Notes under the pieces: model-generated
Told to the model about the DNA's origin: nothing
What the model saw: only the letters and a program-made list of their open reading frames with translations
Databases searched by the model: none
Part shown: one piece after another, positions 46,822 through 56,939 of the stretch
Layout of the letters: each line of letters opens with the position of its first letter
Position numbering within the stretch: position 1 is the stretch's first letter
Assembly (NCBI RefSeq): GCF_024494465.1
Contig: NZ_JAETXM010000002.1
Coordinates: 62,001 to 126,000, forward strand
Source: Bacillus sp. V3B
GTDB lineage: Bacteria > Bacillota > Bacilli > Bacillales > Cytobacillaceae
DNA: 64,000 nucleotides
Reading direction: 5' to 3'
Translations under genes and position numbers: made by a program

Positions 46822-49800
46822 AATGCACTCACGTCCTCTTTCATCATATTGTGCCATTCTTCAATCGAATTAACACTAAAGTCTTTTATAGCTAGAGCTG
46901 ATATGAAAGCTTCTAGGCTTTCTTTTTCCGTAAACGTAATGACTCGGCTTATTGTCGCTACCGAACGAAGTCTTTTGTCTTCATCATTTCCGTCTGGATT
47001 ATAGTAGGCAACCGTATCTTGGTCACGCAACATGGTTTCTACATCTTCTGACAATACTAATTGTACACCGGATTGAGTTGCAAGCCCACTTATGTGTTCA
47101 AGTTCATCAAATGTACTTACGACAATTGTCTTTCCACCCTTTTTCTTCAATGCAACATGGAATGCTTTACGTAAAGCCTCTTGTAAGCTTCCTGCAATGG
47201 AAATACCTTCACCAGTTGATCGCATTTCCGGACTTAATTTTGAATCAAGACCTTTTAATGCATAGTTTGAGAATACGGGATATTTCACACAAACGTAAGG
47301 AATATCCACTTTACTTTCGATCTCATTTTTCGACAAGGAATATTTCCCAAGTAATATTTTTGTCGCTAATTGCACGAGTGGAACTCCCGTTACTTTACTA
47401 ACAATCGGAACTGTACGGCTTGCACGCGGATTTACTTCAAGGAGATAAACATCCTCTCCGTTTACGATATATTGAATATTCATAAGTCCTTTATAACCTA
47501 GTTTTCTAACTATTTTTTCTGCATATTGTTTCATTTTTACTTTTGCATCTACTGTTAATGTTTGAGGAGGTAAAACAGAAAGACTGTCACCAGAATGAAC
47601 GCCTGTTCTTTCAATATGTTCCATCATAGTTGGTACACAAATATTTTCACCATCAGCTACAAGATCAAGTTCCGCCTCAGAAGCCTGCATAAATTGATCG
47701 ATAAGAACAGGATAAGGAATATCGTCGGTCTGTAAATAAGAAACTAGATCCTCTTCATTTTTAATGATCTCCATCCCTTTTCCACCAATGACATATGACG
47801 GTCTAATCAATACAGGGAAACCGATTTTCTCCACTAAACTTTGTATCTGGTTAGAATCATTTGCCATATCACCTTGAATACGAGGAATTTGCAGATCATC
47901 AAGTAATTGATAGAACAAATCACGATCCTCTAGAACATCAATCGTCTGTGAATTTGTACCAAGAATCGTTACACCATACTGCTCTAATTGTTTAGCTAAA
48001 TTAAGAGCCGTTTGTCCGCCAAGCTGGACAATGACTTCTGAAATACCTTCACTCTCAATTACATTCAAGATGGTTTCTAAAATCAGTGGTTCAAAATATA
48101 AGCGGTCAGCTGTAGCAAAATCCGTACTAACCGTTTCCGGATTATTATTAATTAAGATCGTTTCTACATTTTCCTTTTTTAAAGCAAGTACGCCATGTAC
48201 AGAGCAATAATCAAATTCAATTCCTTGCCCAATTCGAATTGGACCACTGCCTATAATAGCTACTTTTCTTTTACTGCTCGGAATTTGCTCGTTTTCACCA
48301 AAATAACTCGAATAGTAGTAATTTGACTTCGCCTCAAACTCAGCTGCACAAGTATCAACCATCTTGTAAACAGGCTGAATGGACCATTCTTTTCTTTTAT
48401 TCCGAATATCCTGCTCTTCTACATTCCACTCCGAAGCAATAAATTGGTCACTGAAGCCTTTTTCTTTCCAAATTTGAAGTTGATCCATTGTGACTGTGTT
48501 AAGCGATGAACGAGAAATTTCCTGTTCTTGCTCAACCATCATTTTAAAGCAATGAAGGAAAAATAAATCAATTTTCGTTTGTTCATGTAGCTCTTCAATC
48601 GTTACTCCTCTTCTCAAAAGCTCCAATAACAAAAAGAAACGCTTATCTGTTTGCTCAAGTACAGCCTTTTTTAAATCATCCAAACTTAACTGTGCCAAAG
48701 CTGGAAGCTTTAAGTCATGAACGTCTATTTCAAGTGAATGAATGGCTTTTAATAGAGCACGTTCTAAAGTACGATCAATTCCCATAACTTCTCCTGTTGC
48801 TTTCATTTGCGTACCTAGTTTACGGTCAAGAGAAGGAAATTTATCAAACGGCCATTTTGGAATCTTTGCAACCACATAATCAAGCGCAGGTTCAAAACTT
48901 GCAAACGTATCTCCTGTAACAGGATTAATAATTTCATTTAATAAATATCCAGTCGATAATTTTGCTGCCATACGGGCAATCGGATACCCAGTGGCTTTTG
49001 AAGCAAGTGCTGATGAACGACTCACCCTCGGATTCACTTCGATTAAATAATATTGCTTACTATTCGGGTCAAGTGCAAATTGAATATTGCAGCCACCGAT
49101 AATCTCTAATGCCGAAATAATCTTAATCGATGCTGCACGCAGCATTTGATATTCTTGGTCCGTAAGGGTTTGCGATGGAGCAACCACAATAGAATCACCT
49201 GTGTGGATCCCGACAGGGTCAATATTCTCCATATTACAGATCGTAATACAGGTATTGTTAGCATCTCGCATAACCTCATATTCAACTTCTTTAAATCCTG
49301 CAATACTTTTTTCGATCAAACATTGATTAATGGCACTTTCTTTTAACCCACCTGACACTAATTTTGTCAGTTCTTCCATTGAGTCAGCAATTCCCCCGCC
49401 TGTTCCACCTAAAGTATAGGCAGGGCGAACAATGATCGGAAATCCAATAATTTGTGCAAAATCAAGAGCTTCATTCAATTCATGTACAATTCTGCTTTCT
49501 GGAACAGGTTCATTTAGTTCATGCATTAATTGACGGAAAGCTTCCCGATCTTCCCCTTTTTTGATTGATTCAATTGAACTACCGAGCAATTTCACCCCAT
49601 ATTTCGTTAGTATTCCATTTTCATGTAACTGAAAAGCCAAATTTAATCCAGTCTGACCACCTAGTGTAGCGAGTAGACCATCTGGTTTTTCCTTTGCGAT
49701 AATTTTTTCTAATACATCAACCGTTAACGGCTCAAAATAAATTCGATCAGCGAAACTGTGATCCGTCATAATCGTTGCTGGATTATCATTGACTAGGATC

Positions 49801-49931
49801 ACCTCGTAGCCATCTTCTTTTAGAGACATACAAGCTTGTGTTCCCGCATAATCAAATTCGGCTGCCTGACCGATGACAATCGGCCCGGAGCCAATAACAA
49901 GGATGGAATGGATCGTTGTGTCTTTAGGCAT
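46818..49931 (-). CDS. carB: Carbamoyl-phosphate synthase large subunit, arginine type
   Basis: 1037 residues. Two homologous ATP-grasp halves begin [19 protein letters not shown] and [19 protein letters not shown], and each has an [16 protein letters not shown] strand. The C-terminal allosteric domain is short. It makes carbamoyl phosphate from bicarbonate, glutamine-derived ammonia and ATP. It overlaps carA by eight bases. ATG 49931 follows GGGAGAG. Its operon places it in arginine synthesis; a separate pyrimidine pyrAA/AB pair is usual in Bacillus. Confidence 0.97.
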   Translation of the reverse strand: MPKDTTIHSILVIGSGPIVIGQAAEFDYAGTQACMSLKEDGYEVILVNDNPATIMTDHSFADRIYFEPLTVDVLEKIIAKEKPDGLLATLGGQTGLNLAFQLHENGILTKYGVKLLGSSIESIKKGEDREAFRQLMHELNEPVPESRIVHELNEALDFAQIIGFPIIVRPAYTLGGTGGGIADSMEELTKLVSGGLKESAINQCLIEKSIAGFKEVEYEVMRDANNTCITICNMENIDPVGIHTGDSIVVAPSQTLTDQEYQMLRAASIKIISALEIIGGCNIQFALDPNSKQYYLIEVNPRVSRSSALASKATGYPIARMAAKLSTGYLLNEIINPVTGDTFASFEPALDYVVAKIPKWPFDKFPSLDRKLGTQMKATGEVMGIDRTLERALLKAIHSLEIDVHDLKLPALAQLSLDDLKKAVLEQTDKRFFLLLELLRRGVTIEELHEQTKIDLFFLHCFKMMVEQEQEISRSSLNTVTMDQLQIWKEKGFSDQFIASEWNVEEQDIRNKRKEWSIQPVYKMVDTCAAEFEAKSNYYYSSYFGENEQIPSSKRKVAIIGSGPIRIGQGIEFDYCSVHGVLALKKENVETILINNNPETVSTDFATADRLYFEPLILETILNVIESEGISEVIVQLGGQTALNLAKQLEQYGVTILGTNSQTIDVLEDRDLFYQLLDDLQIPRIQGDMANDSNQIQSLVEKIGFPVLIRPSYVIGGKGMEIIKNEEDLVSYLQTDDIPYPVLIDQFMQASEAELDLVADGENICVPTMMEHIERTGVHSGDSLSVLPPQTLTVDAKVKMKQYAEKIVRKLGYKGLMNIQYIVNGEDVYLLEVNPRASRTVPIVSKVTGVPLVQLATKILLGKYSLSKNEIESKVDIPYVCVKYPVFSNYALKGLDSKLSPEMRSTGEGISIAGSLQEALRKAFHVALKKKGGKTIVVSTFDELEHISGLATQSGVQLVLSEDVETMLRDQDTVAYYNPDGNDEDKRLRSVATISRVITFTEKESLEAFISALAIKDFSVNSIEEWHNMMKEDVSAL

Positions 49932-51006
49932 ATGCAAATACTCTCCCATTGTTTGCTTTTACTGTTTCGATAAATTCATCAAAAATATATTCGCTTTCAG
50001 TTGGTCCAGGATTTGCTTCTGGATGAAATTGGACCGTTTGTAATGGATAAAATTCATGGACAAGTCCTTCAACAGACTGATCATGAAGATTAGAGAACCT
50101 TAATATCAACCCAGTATCTTCTAGCGTATTTTGATCAACCACGTAGCTATGGTTTTGAGAAGACATAAATACTTTTCTCGTCTTTAAATCGACAATAGGA
50201 TGATTGGCTCCTCGATGTCCAAAAGCTAATTTTTCTGTATTTGCTCCAAGTGCTAAGGCTGCTAGTTGATGTCCTAGGCATATCCCTAATGTAGGATATT
50301 GCTTAATCAACTGCTTCACTGTTGACAGTATTGGTTGTATGTCTTTTGGATCTCCTGGACCATTAGAAAGTAAGATTCCATCTGGCTTCAACATTTGGAT
50401 CTCTTCATATGACGTCTGGTAGGGAACAACAGTCACTTTACAACCGCGTTTTACTAAACTGCTTATAATTGACTTTTTGGTTCCGTAATCCAATAAAACA
50501 ATATGATGATCTCCACTTCCATAACTTTCAGGTTTAGAGACTGTCACTTTGCTCACTTTTTTATCCTCTAACAACTCAAAGCTTTGTTCCCCTGTGACCG
50601 TCGTATTTGATAATACTGCAGGCATTGTACCCTCACTACGAATTTTCTTCACCACTGCCCTTGTATCAACAGAACCGAGCATAGGAATTCCCCATTTTTC
50701 CAAATAATCCACTAATGTATATTTTGCTTCATAATGATAGGCCATTTGTTTTGCTTCATAAACAATAACACCGGCCACATGAGGTTTCTTACTTTCAAAA
50801 TTCATTTCATTAATTCCATAATTTCCAATTAGTGGATAGGTAAAGACAATAATTTGACCTTTATAAGATGGATCTGTTAGTACTTCCTGATATCCAGTCA
50901 TTCCGGTAAAAAATACAATTTCACCTTTGATATCATTAGGAGGTGTACTTGTCAGCCATTGGCCTTGAAAACAATCCCCACTGTTCAGCTGTAAATATCC
51001 TTTCAT
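49924..51006 (-). CDS. carA: Carbamoyl-phosphate synthase small subunit (glutaminase)
   Basis: 360 residues. N-terminal CarA domain (GDCFQGQWL; TGYQEVLTDPSY) and class I glutamine amidotransferase with nucleophile GICLGHQLAALALG and VQFHPEANPGPTES for His and Glu. It provides ammonia to CarB. GGGGTGTGAGCG precedes the ATG. A candidate ArgR site sits directly upstream at 51018, 76-bp gap to argD. Confidence 0.96.
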   Translation of the reverse strand: MKGYLQLNSGDCFQGQWLTSTPPNDIKGEIVFFTGMTGYQEVLTDPSYKGQIIVFTYPLIGNYGINEMNFESKKPHVAGVIVYEAKQMAYHYEAKYTLVDYLEKWGIPMLGSVDTRAVVKKIRSEGTMPAVLSNTTVTGEQSFELLEDKKVSKVTVSKPESYGSGDHHIVLLDYGTKKSIISSLVKRGCKVTVVPYQTSYEEIQMLKPDGILLSNGPGDPKDIQPILSTVKQLIKQYPTLGICLGHQLAALALGANTEKLAFGHRGANHPIVDLKTRKVFMSSQNHSYVVDQNTLEDTGLILRFSNLHDQSVEGLVHEFYPLQTVQFHPEANPGPTESEYIFDEFIETVKANNGRVFAYA

Positions 51007-51017
51007 CGCTCACACCC

Positions 51018-51037
51018 CATGAATATTGTATATTTAT
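51018..51037. promoter_or_regulatory. ArgR-box-like site upstream of carA
   Basis: CATGAATATTGTATATTTAT begins like the ARG box CATGAATAAAAATTCAAG. It is in the only sizeable gap inside the operon and may mark an internal promoter. Confidence 0.45.
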
Positions 51038-51082
51038 TTTACTAGACTAATATTTATACAGTCAATCGAAAAAATATTCAGC

Positions 51083-52240
51083 CTAGACGGCTGATCTAAT
51101 ATATTTTTTTAACACGCTCTGAATGATTCCGATCCCTGCGTCCAATTCTTCTTTTGTTGACGTTAGTGGAGGCAATAATCGAATGACCTTTTCACCAGCT
51201 GAAAGAGCGATCAAACCACCGGATCTTAAGCTTTTCAGAATGTCCGGTACATTTCCATTCACTTCAATTCCAATCATGAAACCAATTCCTCTGATTTCCT
51301 TTACATTGGGCAACTCCAATAACTTCTCTTCTAGAGTATTCTTTAAAAAGTTAGCTTTTTCCTGTACCTCTGTTTGAAAACTTTCTTGAAAAATAGTATT
51401 CATTGTCGCAATTGCTGATGCAACGGCAATTGGATTTCCACCAAATGTCGTACCATGGCTTCCTGGACTAAGCACATTCTCTAAGTTGCTTTTTCCGATA
51501 ATAGCACCGATCGGAAAGCCACTTCCCAATCCTTTGGCAACAGAAACAATATCGGGCTTCAATCCATAATGTTGAAAAGCAAATGGTTTTCCAGTCCTTC
51601 CGATACCAGTCTGAATCTCATCAATGATGAACAATGATCCATACTGTTTACACAAGGATTCAACACCCTTTAAAAACTCCTCACTAGCTGGGTGGATGCC
51701 TCCTTCGCCCTGAATGACTTCTAGCATGACAGCTGCTACTTCGTCACTCATTTCCGATTTTAAAGCTTGGAGATCATTATATGGAACATATGTGAAGGTT
51801 TCGAGCATTGGACCAAAACCTTGTTTGATTTTCTCTTGACCTGTAGCAGACATGGTTGCAAAAGTACGACCATGAAATGATTGATAAAAAGTAATGATTT
51901 TTTTACGACCTGTTGCTTTTCTTGCTAGTTTGATTGCCGCTTCATTTGCTTCTGCACCACTGTTTGCAAAAAAGACGACATCCATTTCCGCTGCCGCTGC
52001 TAATTTACCAGCTGCTACCTCTTGGTTTTCAACTGGAAATAAGTTAGATACATGCCAAAACTTTTTAAGTTGTTCTTGGACTGCTTCTTCTACCACTTTA
52101 GGACGATGTCCGAGGTTACAAACTCCGATACCTGATGTAAAATCTAAATATTTATTTCCGTCTTTTCCATATAGAAAACTTCCTTCTGCCCAATCAGGCT
52201 CAATTTCCCACCTACTATATGTTGGAAACAGATTACTCAT
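51083..52240 (-). CDS. argD: Acetylornithine aminotransferase
   Basis: 385 residues. PLP site SVAKGLGSGFPIGA (Lys), FANSGAEANEAAIKLAR and FIIDEIQTGIGRTG. It transaminates N-acetylglutamate semialdehyde with glutamate. GAGG before the ATG. Six bases separate it from argB. Confidence 0.96.
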   Translation of the reverse strand: MSNLFPTYSRWEIEPDWAEGSFLYGKDGNKYLDFTSGIGVCNLGHRPKVVEEAVQEQLKKFWHVSNLFPVENQEVAAGKLAAAAEMDVVFFANSGAEANEAAIKLARKATGRKKIITFYQSFHGRTFATMSATGQEKIKQGFGPMLETFTYVPYNDLQALKSEMSDEVAAVMLEVIQGEGGIHPASEEFLKGVESLCKQYGSLFIIDEIQTGIGRTGKPFAFQHYGLKPDIVSVAKGLGSGFPIGAIIGKSNLENVLSPGSHGTTFGGNPIAVASAIATMNTIFQESFQTEVQEKANFLKNTLEEKLLELPNVKEIRGIGFMIGIEVNGNVPDILKSLRSGGLIALSAGEKVIRLLPPLTSTKEELDAGIGIIQSVLKKYIRSAV

Positions 52241-52246
52241 GATTCC

Positions 52247-53008
52247 TCACTCTTTTCCGATAATTTTTGTACCCTTCCATTCTTCACCGTTAAAAAACGG
52301 TGTTTTTCCAGACACGATCATTACACTAGACAGTCCTTTATCAAGGGCTGACAAGGCTGAAGTTACCTTTGGGATCATTCCTCCGTATATAGTACCATCT
52401 TCAATATAGTGTTCAACCTCTTTTTTCTCTACCTGATCAGCAACTTTTCCACCTATCATAATTCCTGCTACATCGGTTACAAATATACATTGTTCAGCAG
52501 CCACAGCATTGGCAACCGCTGCCGCTGCATAGTCGGCATTGATATTCAATTTTTGTCCGCTCTTATTGACTGCAATAGGTGTAACAACTGGAATAAGTCC
52601 CTCTTGTAAAAGAATCGTAATGAGCCTATCATTCACTTCTGTAATTTCACCGACAAATCCTAATGACTCTTGATCAATGAAGTCAGCCTGCAAACAACCG
52701 CCATCACTTCCGTTTAAGCCAATTGTCTGAAATCCATTTTCTGTTAATTTTTGAACGAGCTTGCGGTTCGTTTGTCCTGAGAGGACGAGTTCAACAACTT
52801 CAAGTGTCTTGTCAGTTGTTTTTCGTAAGCCATTATAAAATTCAGGTTCTACTTGATACATGGAGAGCATTTTGTTAATATCCGGACCACCACCATGGAC
52901 AAAAATCAATTGATATCCATGTTCCTGTAAATGCTTCAATGATGAAAAAAAGTCAGAAGTTAATTCATCAAGAATACTGCCTCCACATTTAATTACAATC
53001 TTTTTCAT
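52247..53008 (-). CDS. argB: Acetylglutamate kinase
   Basis: 253 residues. MKKIVIKCGGSIL and the loops FVHGGGPDINKML, TVVTPIAVN and GGMIPKVTSAL are family marks. It phosphorylates N-acetylglutamate. GGGGAG lies nine bases before the ATG. Twelve bases separate it from argJ. Confidence 0.96.
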   Translation of the reverse strand: MKKIVIKCGGSILDELTSDFFSSLKHLQEHGYQLIFVHGGGPDINKMLSMYQVEPEFYNGLRKTTDKTLEVVELVLSGQTNRKLVQKLTENGFQTIGLNGSDGGCLQADFIDQESLGFVGEITEVNDRLITILLQEGLIPVVTPIAVNKSGQKLNINADYAAAAVANAVAAEQCIFVTDVAGIMIGGKVADQVEKKEVEHYIEDGTIYGGMIPKVTSALSALDKGLSSVMIVSGKTPFFNGEEWKGTKIIGKE

Positions 53009-53020
53009 ACATGATCTCCC

Positions 53021-54250
53021 CTATGTCCGATAGCTAGCATTAATTTTTATATAATCGTAGGATAAGTCGCAACCCCAGGCCTTTCCTACTGCTTCTCCAC
53101 AATGTAAATCAACAAATATTTGAATAAAATCCCCTTTTAAATATTGAAGCGCTACTTCTTCTGAAAAAGCAACAGGCACACTGTTTTTTAACATTTCAAT
53201 AGATCCAATTGAAATATCAACATTGTCAGGATTCACAAACGCACTTGTTTGGCCAATCGCACTAATAATTCTTCCCCAATTGGCATCCGCACCATAAACT
53301 GCCGTTTTCACTAAATTTGAACCAACAATTTGCTTCGCCATCATTCTTGCATCTAATTCATTTTTGGCACCTTTTACTTCGACTTCAATTAGTTTTGTAG
53401 CTCCTTCGCCATCCTTCGCAATTTGCTTGGCAAGACTTTCACTCGTCAGCTGCAACATTTTTACGAATACGGGCCAATCTGGATGATCCTTAGTCAAAGA
53501 ATCATTCTCAGCTTTTCCGTTTGCTAACACAAAAACAGTATCATTTGTTGAAGTATCCCCATCAACCGTTATTTGGTTAAACGACTTTTCTGTCACTTCT
53601 CTTAATGCTGTTTGAAGTACGTCCTGGTCAACATTGACATCTGTTGTAATAAAGCCAAGCATGGTCGCCATATTAGGATGAATCATTCCTGACCCTTTTG
53701 CTGTTCCACCCATTGTAACGGTCTTTCCATTTATTTCTGCAGAGTAGCAACAAGTTTTCATCACAATATCCGTCGTTAAAATAGATGTTTGAAAAGCAAC
53801 TGCATCCTCAGCACCATTACTAGGATTTAATTGTTCAATCCCTTTTATTATTTTCTCCATGGATAGATTGACACCAATCGTACCTGTTGAAGCTACTGCT
53901 ACTAAATGTTCGTCAATATTAAACTTTTGAGAGATCAACTTTCTTGTCTCATACGCATCCTGAAGTCCTTGTTCACCTGTACAGGCATTTGCACAGCCAC
54001 TGTTCACGATAACAGCTTGAATACGTCCTTCTTGAGAAATACTATCTTGACTTACTTTTATTGGTGCAGCCTGAAACTGATTCGTTGTATAAACAGCGGC
54101 ACAATTTGCTGGTACTTCACTTATAATTAAACCAACATCTTTATTTGACTGTTTAAACCCGGCCTCTACTCCATCCGCTAAAAAACCTTTGGGAGATAAT
54201 ATACCGCCATTCTTTATTTCTTTAATCATTTTATTTGAAACTGCCTGCAC
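53021..54250 (-). CDS. argJ: Bifunctional ornithine acetyltransferase/N-acetylglutamate synthase
   Basis: 409 residues. The self-cleavage site KGSGMIHPNMATML, with the Thr after Ala as nucleophile, divides alpha and beta chains. It recycles acetyl groups from acetylornithine to glutamate. Here the GTG start at 54250 is right, since GGAGG is eight bases before it; the in-frame ATG seven codons later has no site. Confidence 0.96.
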   Translation of the reverse strand: MQAVSNKMIKEIKNGGILSPKGFLADGVEAGFKQSNKDVGLIISEVPANCAAVYTTNQFQAAPIKVSQDSISQEGRIQAVIVNSGCANACTGEQGLQDAYETRKLISQKFNIDEHLVAVASTGTIGVNLSMEKIIKGIEQLNPSNGAEDAVAFQTSILTTDIVMKTCCYSAEINGKTVTMGGTAKGSGMIHPNMATMLGFITTDVNVDQDVLQTALREVTEKSFNQITVDGDTSTNDTVFVLANGKAENDSLTKDHPDWPVFVKMLQLTSESLAKQIAKDGEGATKLIEVEVKGAKNELDARMMAKQIVGSNLVKTAVYGADANWGRIISAIGQTSAFVNPDNVDISIGSIEMLKNSVPVAFSEEVALQYLKGDFIQIFVDLHCGEAVGKAWGCDLSYDYIKINASYRT

Positions 54251-54265
54251 AAGTGGTTCCTCCTT

Positions 54266-55300
54266 TTATGGATACATAGGGATGAAATCAAGTCCTGTTT
54301 TTTCATCAAGTCCATTCATGATGTTTGCATTTTGAACTGCCTGACCGGCAGCACCCTTCATTAAGTTATCAATGACAGATACAATCGTCAGCCTACCCGT
54401 TCTTTCATCAAGATGCAAGCCGATGTCACAATAATTAGATCCACATACTTCTTTGACTGATGGATAATACCCCTCTGGTCGAACCCTTACAAATGGAGCA
54501 TTCTGATAATGTTCTTGGTAAAGCTCATATAATTCAGATTGACTCATATCTTTCTGTAATTGAACATAGATCGTTGCCATAATTCCTCTTGCAATCGGCA
54601 ATAAATGTGTTGAAAATGTAATTGGTTTTATTTCCTCATTCCAAACTTTAAGTTGCTGTTCAATCTCTGGAATATGTTGATGTTCATTTACTTTATATAT
54701 TTTAAAATTCTCGCTCATTTCAGCATGCATATTCATTCTTGATGGCTTTCTTCCCGCTCCTGAAGTTCCGGACTTTGCATCAATAATAATCGATGTCGGA
54801 TCTACCAGATTTCCCTTTACAACTGGCGCCAATCCAAGCAATGAAGCGGTTGAATAACATCCAGGATTGGAAATCCATTCGGCGTTCGAAATTTTTTCTC
54901 GATTCCATTCTGTTAATCCATAAACAGCTTTATTGATCACATTCTGTGGAGCTGCTTCATGTTTATACCATTTTGTATATTCATCAGGATTCTTCAATCG
55001 TAAGTCTCCTGATAAGTCAATCACTTTTATATTTAACTCGGCAAATTGAGTTGCAAGCTGTCCTGATACACCCGATGGTGTCGCCAAAAATACAATATCT
55101 GCTTTTTCTGCTATTTCCTTTGGCTGAATACCCTCAAGCACCTGATTATTAATGGCAAATAAATGAGGATATTCCTCCCAAATCGGCGCTTCTCCTCTTG
55201 TCGAGTGGATGGACTGAATCTGAAAAGCAGGGTGTGTATGCAGAATCCGTAGTAATTCAACTCCACCATACCCTGTCGTTCCTATTACTGCAACCTTCAT
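54266..55300 (-). CDS. argC: N-acetyl-gamma-glutamyl-phosphate reductase
   Basis: 344 residues. NADP-binding GTTGYGGVELLR and catalytic NPGCYSTASLL. It reduces acetylglutamyl phosphate. GGAGG nine bases before ATG 55300 and the family start exclude the ATG at 55342. First gene of the arginine operon; an ArgR-like box lies 26 bases upstream. Confidence 0.96.
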   Translation of the reverse strand: MKVAVIGTTGYGGVELLRILHTHPAFQIQSIHSTRGEAPIWEEYPHLFAINNQVLEGIQPKEIAEKADIVFLATPSGVSGQLATQFAELNIKVIDLSGDLRLKNPDEYTKWYKHEAAPQNVINKAVYGLTEWNREKISNAEWISNPGCYSTASLLGLAPVVKGNLVDPTSIIIDAKSGTSGAGRKPSRMNMHAEMSENFKIYKVNEHQHIPEIEQQLKVWNEEIKPITFSTHLLPIARGIMATIYVQLQKDMSQSELYELYQEHYQNAPFVRVRPEGYYPSVKEVCGSNYCDIGLHLDERTGRLTIVSVIDNLMKGAAGQAVQNANIMNGLDEKTGLDFIPMYP

Positions 55301-55325
55301 TTCCTTCCACCTCCGCGTAATGGTT

Positions 55326-55343
55326 AATGAATATTTAATCATT
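55326..55343. promoter_or_regulatory. ArgR-box-like palindrome upstream of argC
   Basis: AATGAATATTTAATCATT is an imperfect 18-bp palindrome similar to ARG boxes. A second AT-rich dyad (ATATTTAATATTTATAA) follows. ArgR/AhrC with arginine would repress the operon here. Confidence 0.55.
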
Positions 55344-55682
55344 ATATTTAATATTTATAAGATACGTTTCTCTCATTATAAAAATTCCACTCTATAAAAG
55401 CAATCATTTTTTTTATTACAACTTTACGGCGTTAACAATATAATGATAGTATTATAGCGAAATAGCAGATATGCAACCTTTATCTTTAAGTCACTATCAT
55501 CTGCGAATATATTGAATTTTTCTAATATAACATGGAGGGATTGATAGATAAAGCATATCATTCCTCATAAATAATACTATTTGTTGTATTCCTTTCTTAT
55601 TAGAAAATTTTTTAACATATTCCTAATAATTAATAGATACGTTCCATGAACTACTGTCTATATAGTAAAAGGTGGTTATTAC
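55344..55682. other. 339-bp divergent region between argC and fnr
   Basis: AT-rich with argC and fnr promoters. I see no TGTGA-N6-TCACA site, no open frame with ribosome binding site and no hairpin of note. Confidence 0.5.
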
Positions 55683-56375
55683 ATGCAACCATTAACAAAA
55701 CTTTCTTCAAACTTTGAACAATTACTACAATCTGTTCAACATATTCGTCAAGTCCAAAAAGGAACTTTTTTATATCAGGAAGGCATGGAAGCAAAAGAGG
55801 TTTTCATTATTCAAAGCGGCAAAATACAAATTAGTAAAATGACACCAGATGGTCGTGAGCTCACCTTAAGATTATGCTCTACAGGAGAATTAATCGGAGA
55901 ATTATCCATGTTCTGTCCTGCATCAAAATATATACTAAATGCAAAGGTCATTGAAAGTGGAGAAGTAGCCGTTATTTATAAAGATGAGCTAGAAAGACGA
56001 CTTGAAATGGATAGTGCACTCGCCCTAGAATTCATGAAATGGGAAAGCCTACAAAATCGAAAAGCACAAACAAAATTCCGTGACCTTGTCCTTAATGGAA
56101 AAAAAGGGGCACTATATTCCACTCTCATTCGCCTCTCTAATAGTTATGGTAAACAAACAGATACTGGTATTATGATTGACTTGCCAATGACCAACCAAGA
56201 ATTAGCTAATTTTTGCGGTACATCTAGAGAAGTTGTCAACCGTATGCTAAGTGAATTACGAAAAAACGATGCCTTATCCGTTCATAAAGGAATTATCACC
56301 ATCCATGACCTTAACTACTTAAAAGAAGAGATTAACTGTGAAAACTGTCCAATTGATATATGTAATATTGAGTAA
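55683..56375 (+). CDS. fnr: Anaerobic regulator Fnr (Crp family, Bacillus type)
   Basis: 230 residues. A cyclic-nucleotide-like sensor domain (FLYQEGMEAKEVFIIQSGKIQIS) is followed by a helix-turn-helix (TNQELANFCGTSREVVNRMLSELRK). The C-terminal CENCPIDIC gives Cys219, Cys222 and Cys227, the CxxCx4C pattern that binds the [4Fe-4S] cluster in B. subtilis Fnr, unlike the N-terminal cluster of E. coli. AAAGGTGG precedes the ATG by seven bases. FNR-like sites lie in front of three genes downstream. Terminator follows. Confidence 0.93.
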   Translation: MQPLTKLSSNFEQLLQSVQHIRQVQKGTFLYQEGMEAKEVFIIQSGKIQISKMTPDGRELTLRLCSTGELIGELSMFCPASKYILNAKVIESGEVAVIYKDELERRLEMDSALALEFMKWESLQNRKAQTKFRDLVLNGKKGALYSTLIRLSNSYGKQTDTGIMIDLPMTNQELANFCGTSREVVNRMLSELRKNDALSVHKGIITIHDLNYLKEEINCENCPIDICNIE

Positions 56376-56382
56376 TGACTAG

Positions 56383-56422
56383 AGAAACCCTATTTGAATC
56401 AAACGAACAGGGTTTCTTTTTT
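56383..56422 (+). terminator. Terminator after fnr
   Basis: AGAAACCCT (56383-56391) pairs with AGGGTTTCT (56409-56417), 17-base loop, then TTTTT. It overlaps the mobB stop codon on the other strand. Confidence 0.85.
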
Positions 56423-56939
56423 AATTTTCCATTTGATCATGGAAATAATTCATTAACCATTGAACTGCTTTTTGATCATTTCGCTGAAAGGATTGAACAT
56501 TTTCATCTGCTTCTAATGGTTCTTGATACAGTATGAGTTCAATCCTATCCAATTCATGGAGAAGATGCTGGTCATCCTCGTTTCGAATAAAGACTAATTT
56601 AGGATACCTTTCATACTTATGCCCTTCGACAATAATTAAGTCTGGTTTAAGCTCAGATATAAACCTAAGTTTATCCTCTAATGACCAGTCCATATTCTCA
56701 ACTTGTAGAATCAGTCGTCCTCCACCTTCAACGAGAGACGCAACTGCACCAGCCCGAATATGGCTGGCAGAATCCTTTTCTTTACTAACAGTCGGTTTCC
56801 CTCCATGTCCATGATGCTTTATCGTTACCACTTTTAACCCTTTTAACTTTAATTGAGCTAATAGTGTATTCATAAATGTCGTTTTTCCACTATTTTGGTA
56901 ACCGACAATTTGAAAGACAAACGGTTTTACCAAGGCCAT
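56421..56939 (-). CDS. mobB: Molybdopterin-guanine dinucleotide biosynthesis protein MobB
   Basis: 172 residues. P-loop GYQNSGKTT at 13-21, followed by KHHGHGG and SHIRAGAVASLVEG. A GTPase that helps attach GMP to molybdopterin. Its ATG lies inside the end of moeA (13-base overlap) with GGGAGCAC before it, so translation is coupled to moeA. Mo(W)-cofactor genes next to fnr suggest anaerobic enzymes. Confidence 0.94.
   Translation of the reverse strand: MALVKPFVFQIVGYQNSGKTTFMNTLLAQLKLKGLKVVTIKHHGHGGKPTVSKEKDSASHIRAGAVASLVEGGGRLILQVENMDWSLEDKLRFISELKPDLIIVEGHKYERYPKLVFIRNEDDQHLLHELDRIELILYQEPLEADENVQSFQRNDQKAVQWLMNYFHDQMEN

Noticed and set aside
51894-52409. 171-residue plus-strand frame over argD/argB
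   Set aside because: Overlaps two conserved arginine genes in antisense and lacks a start signal.
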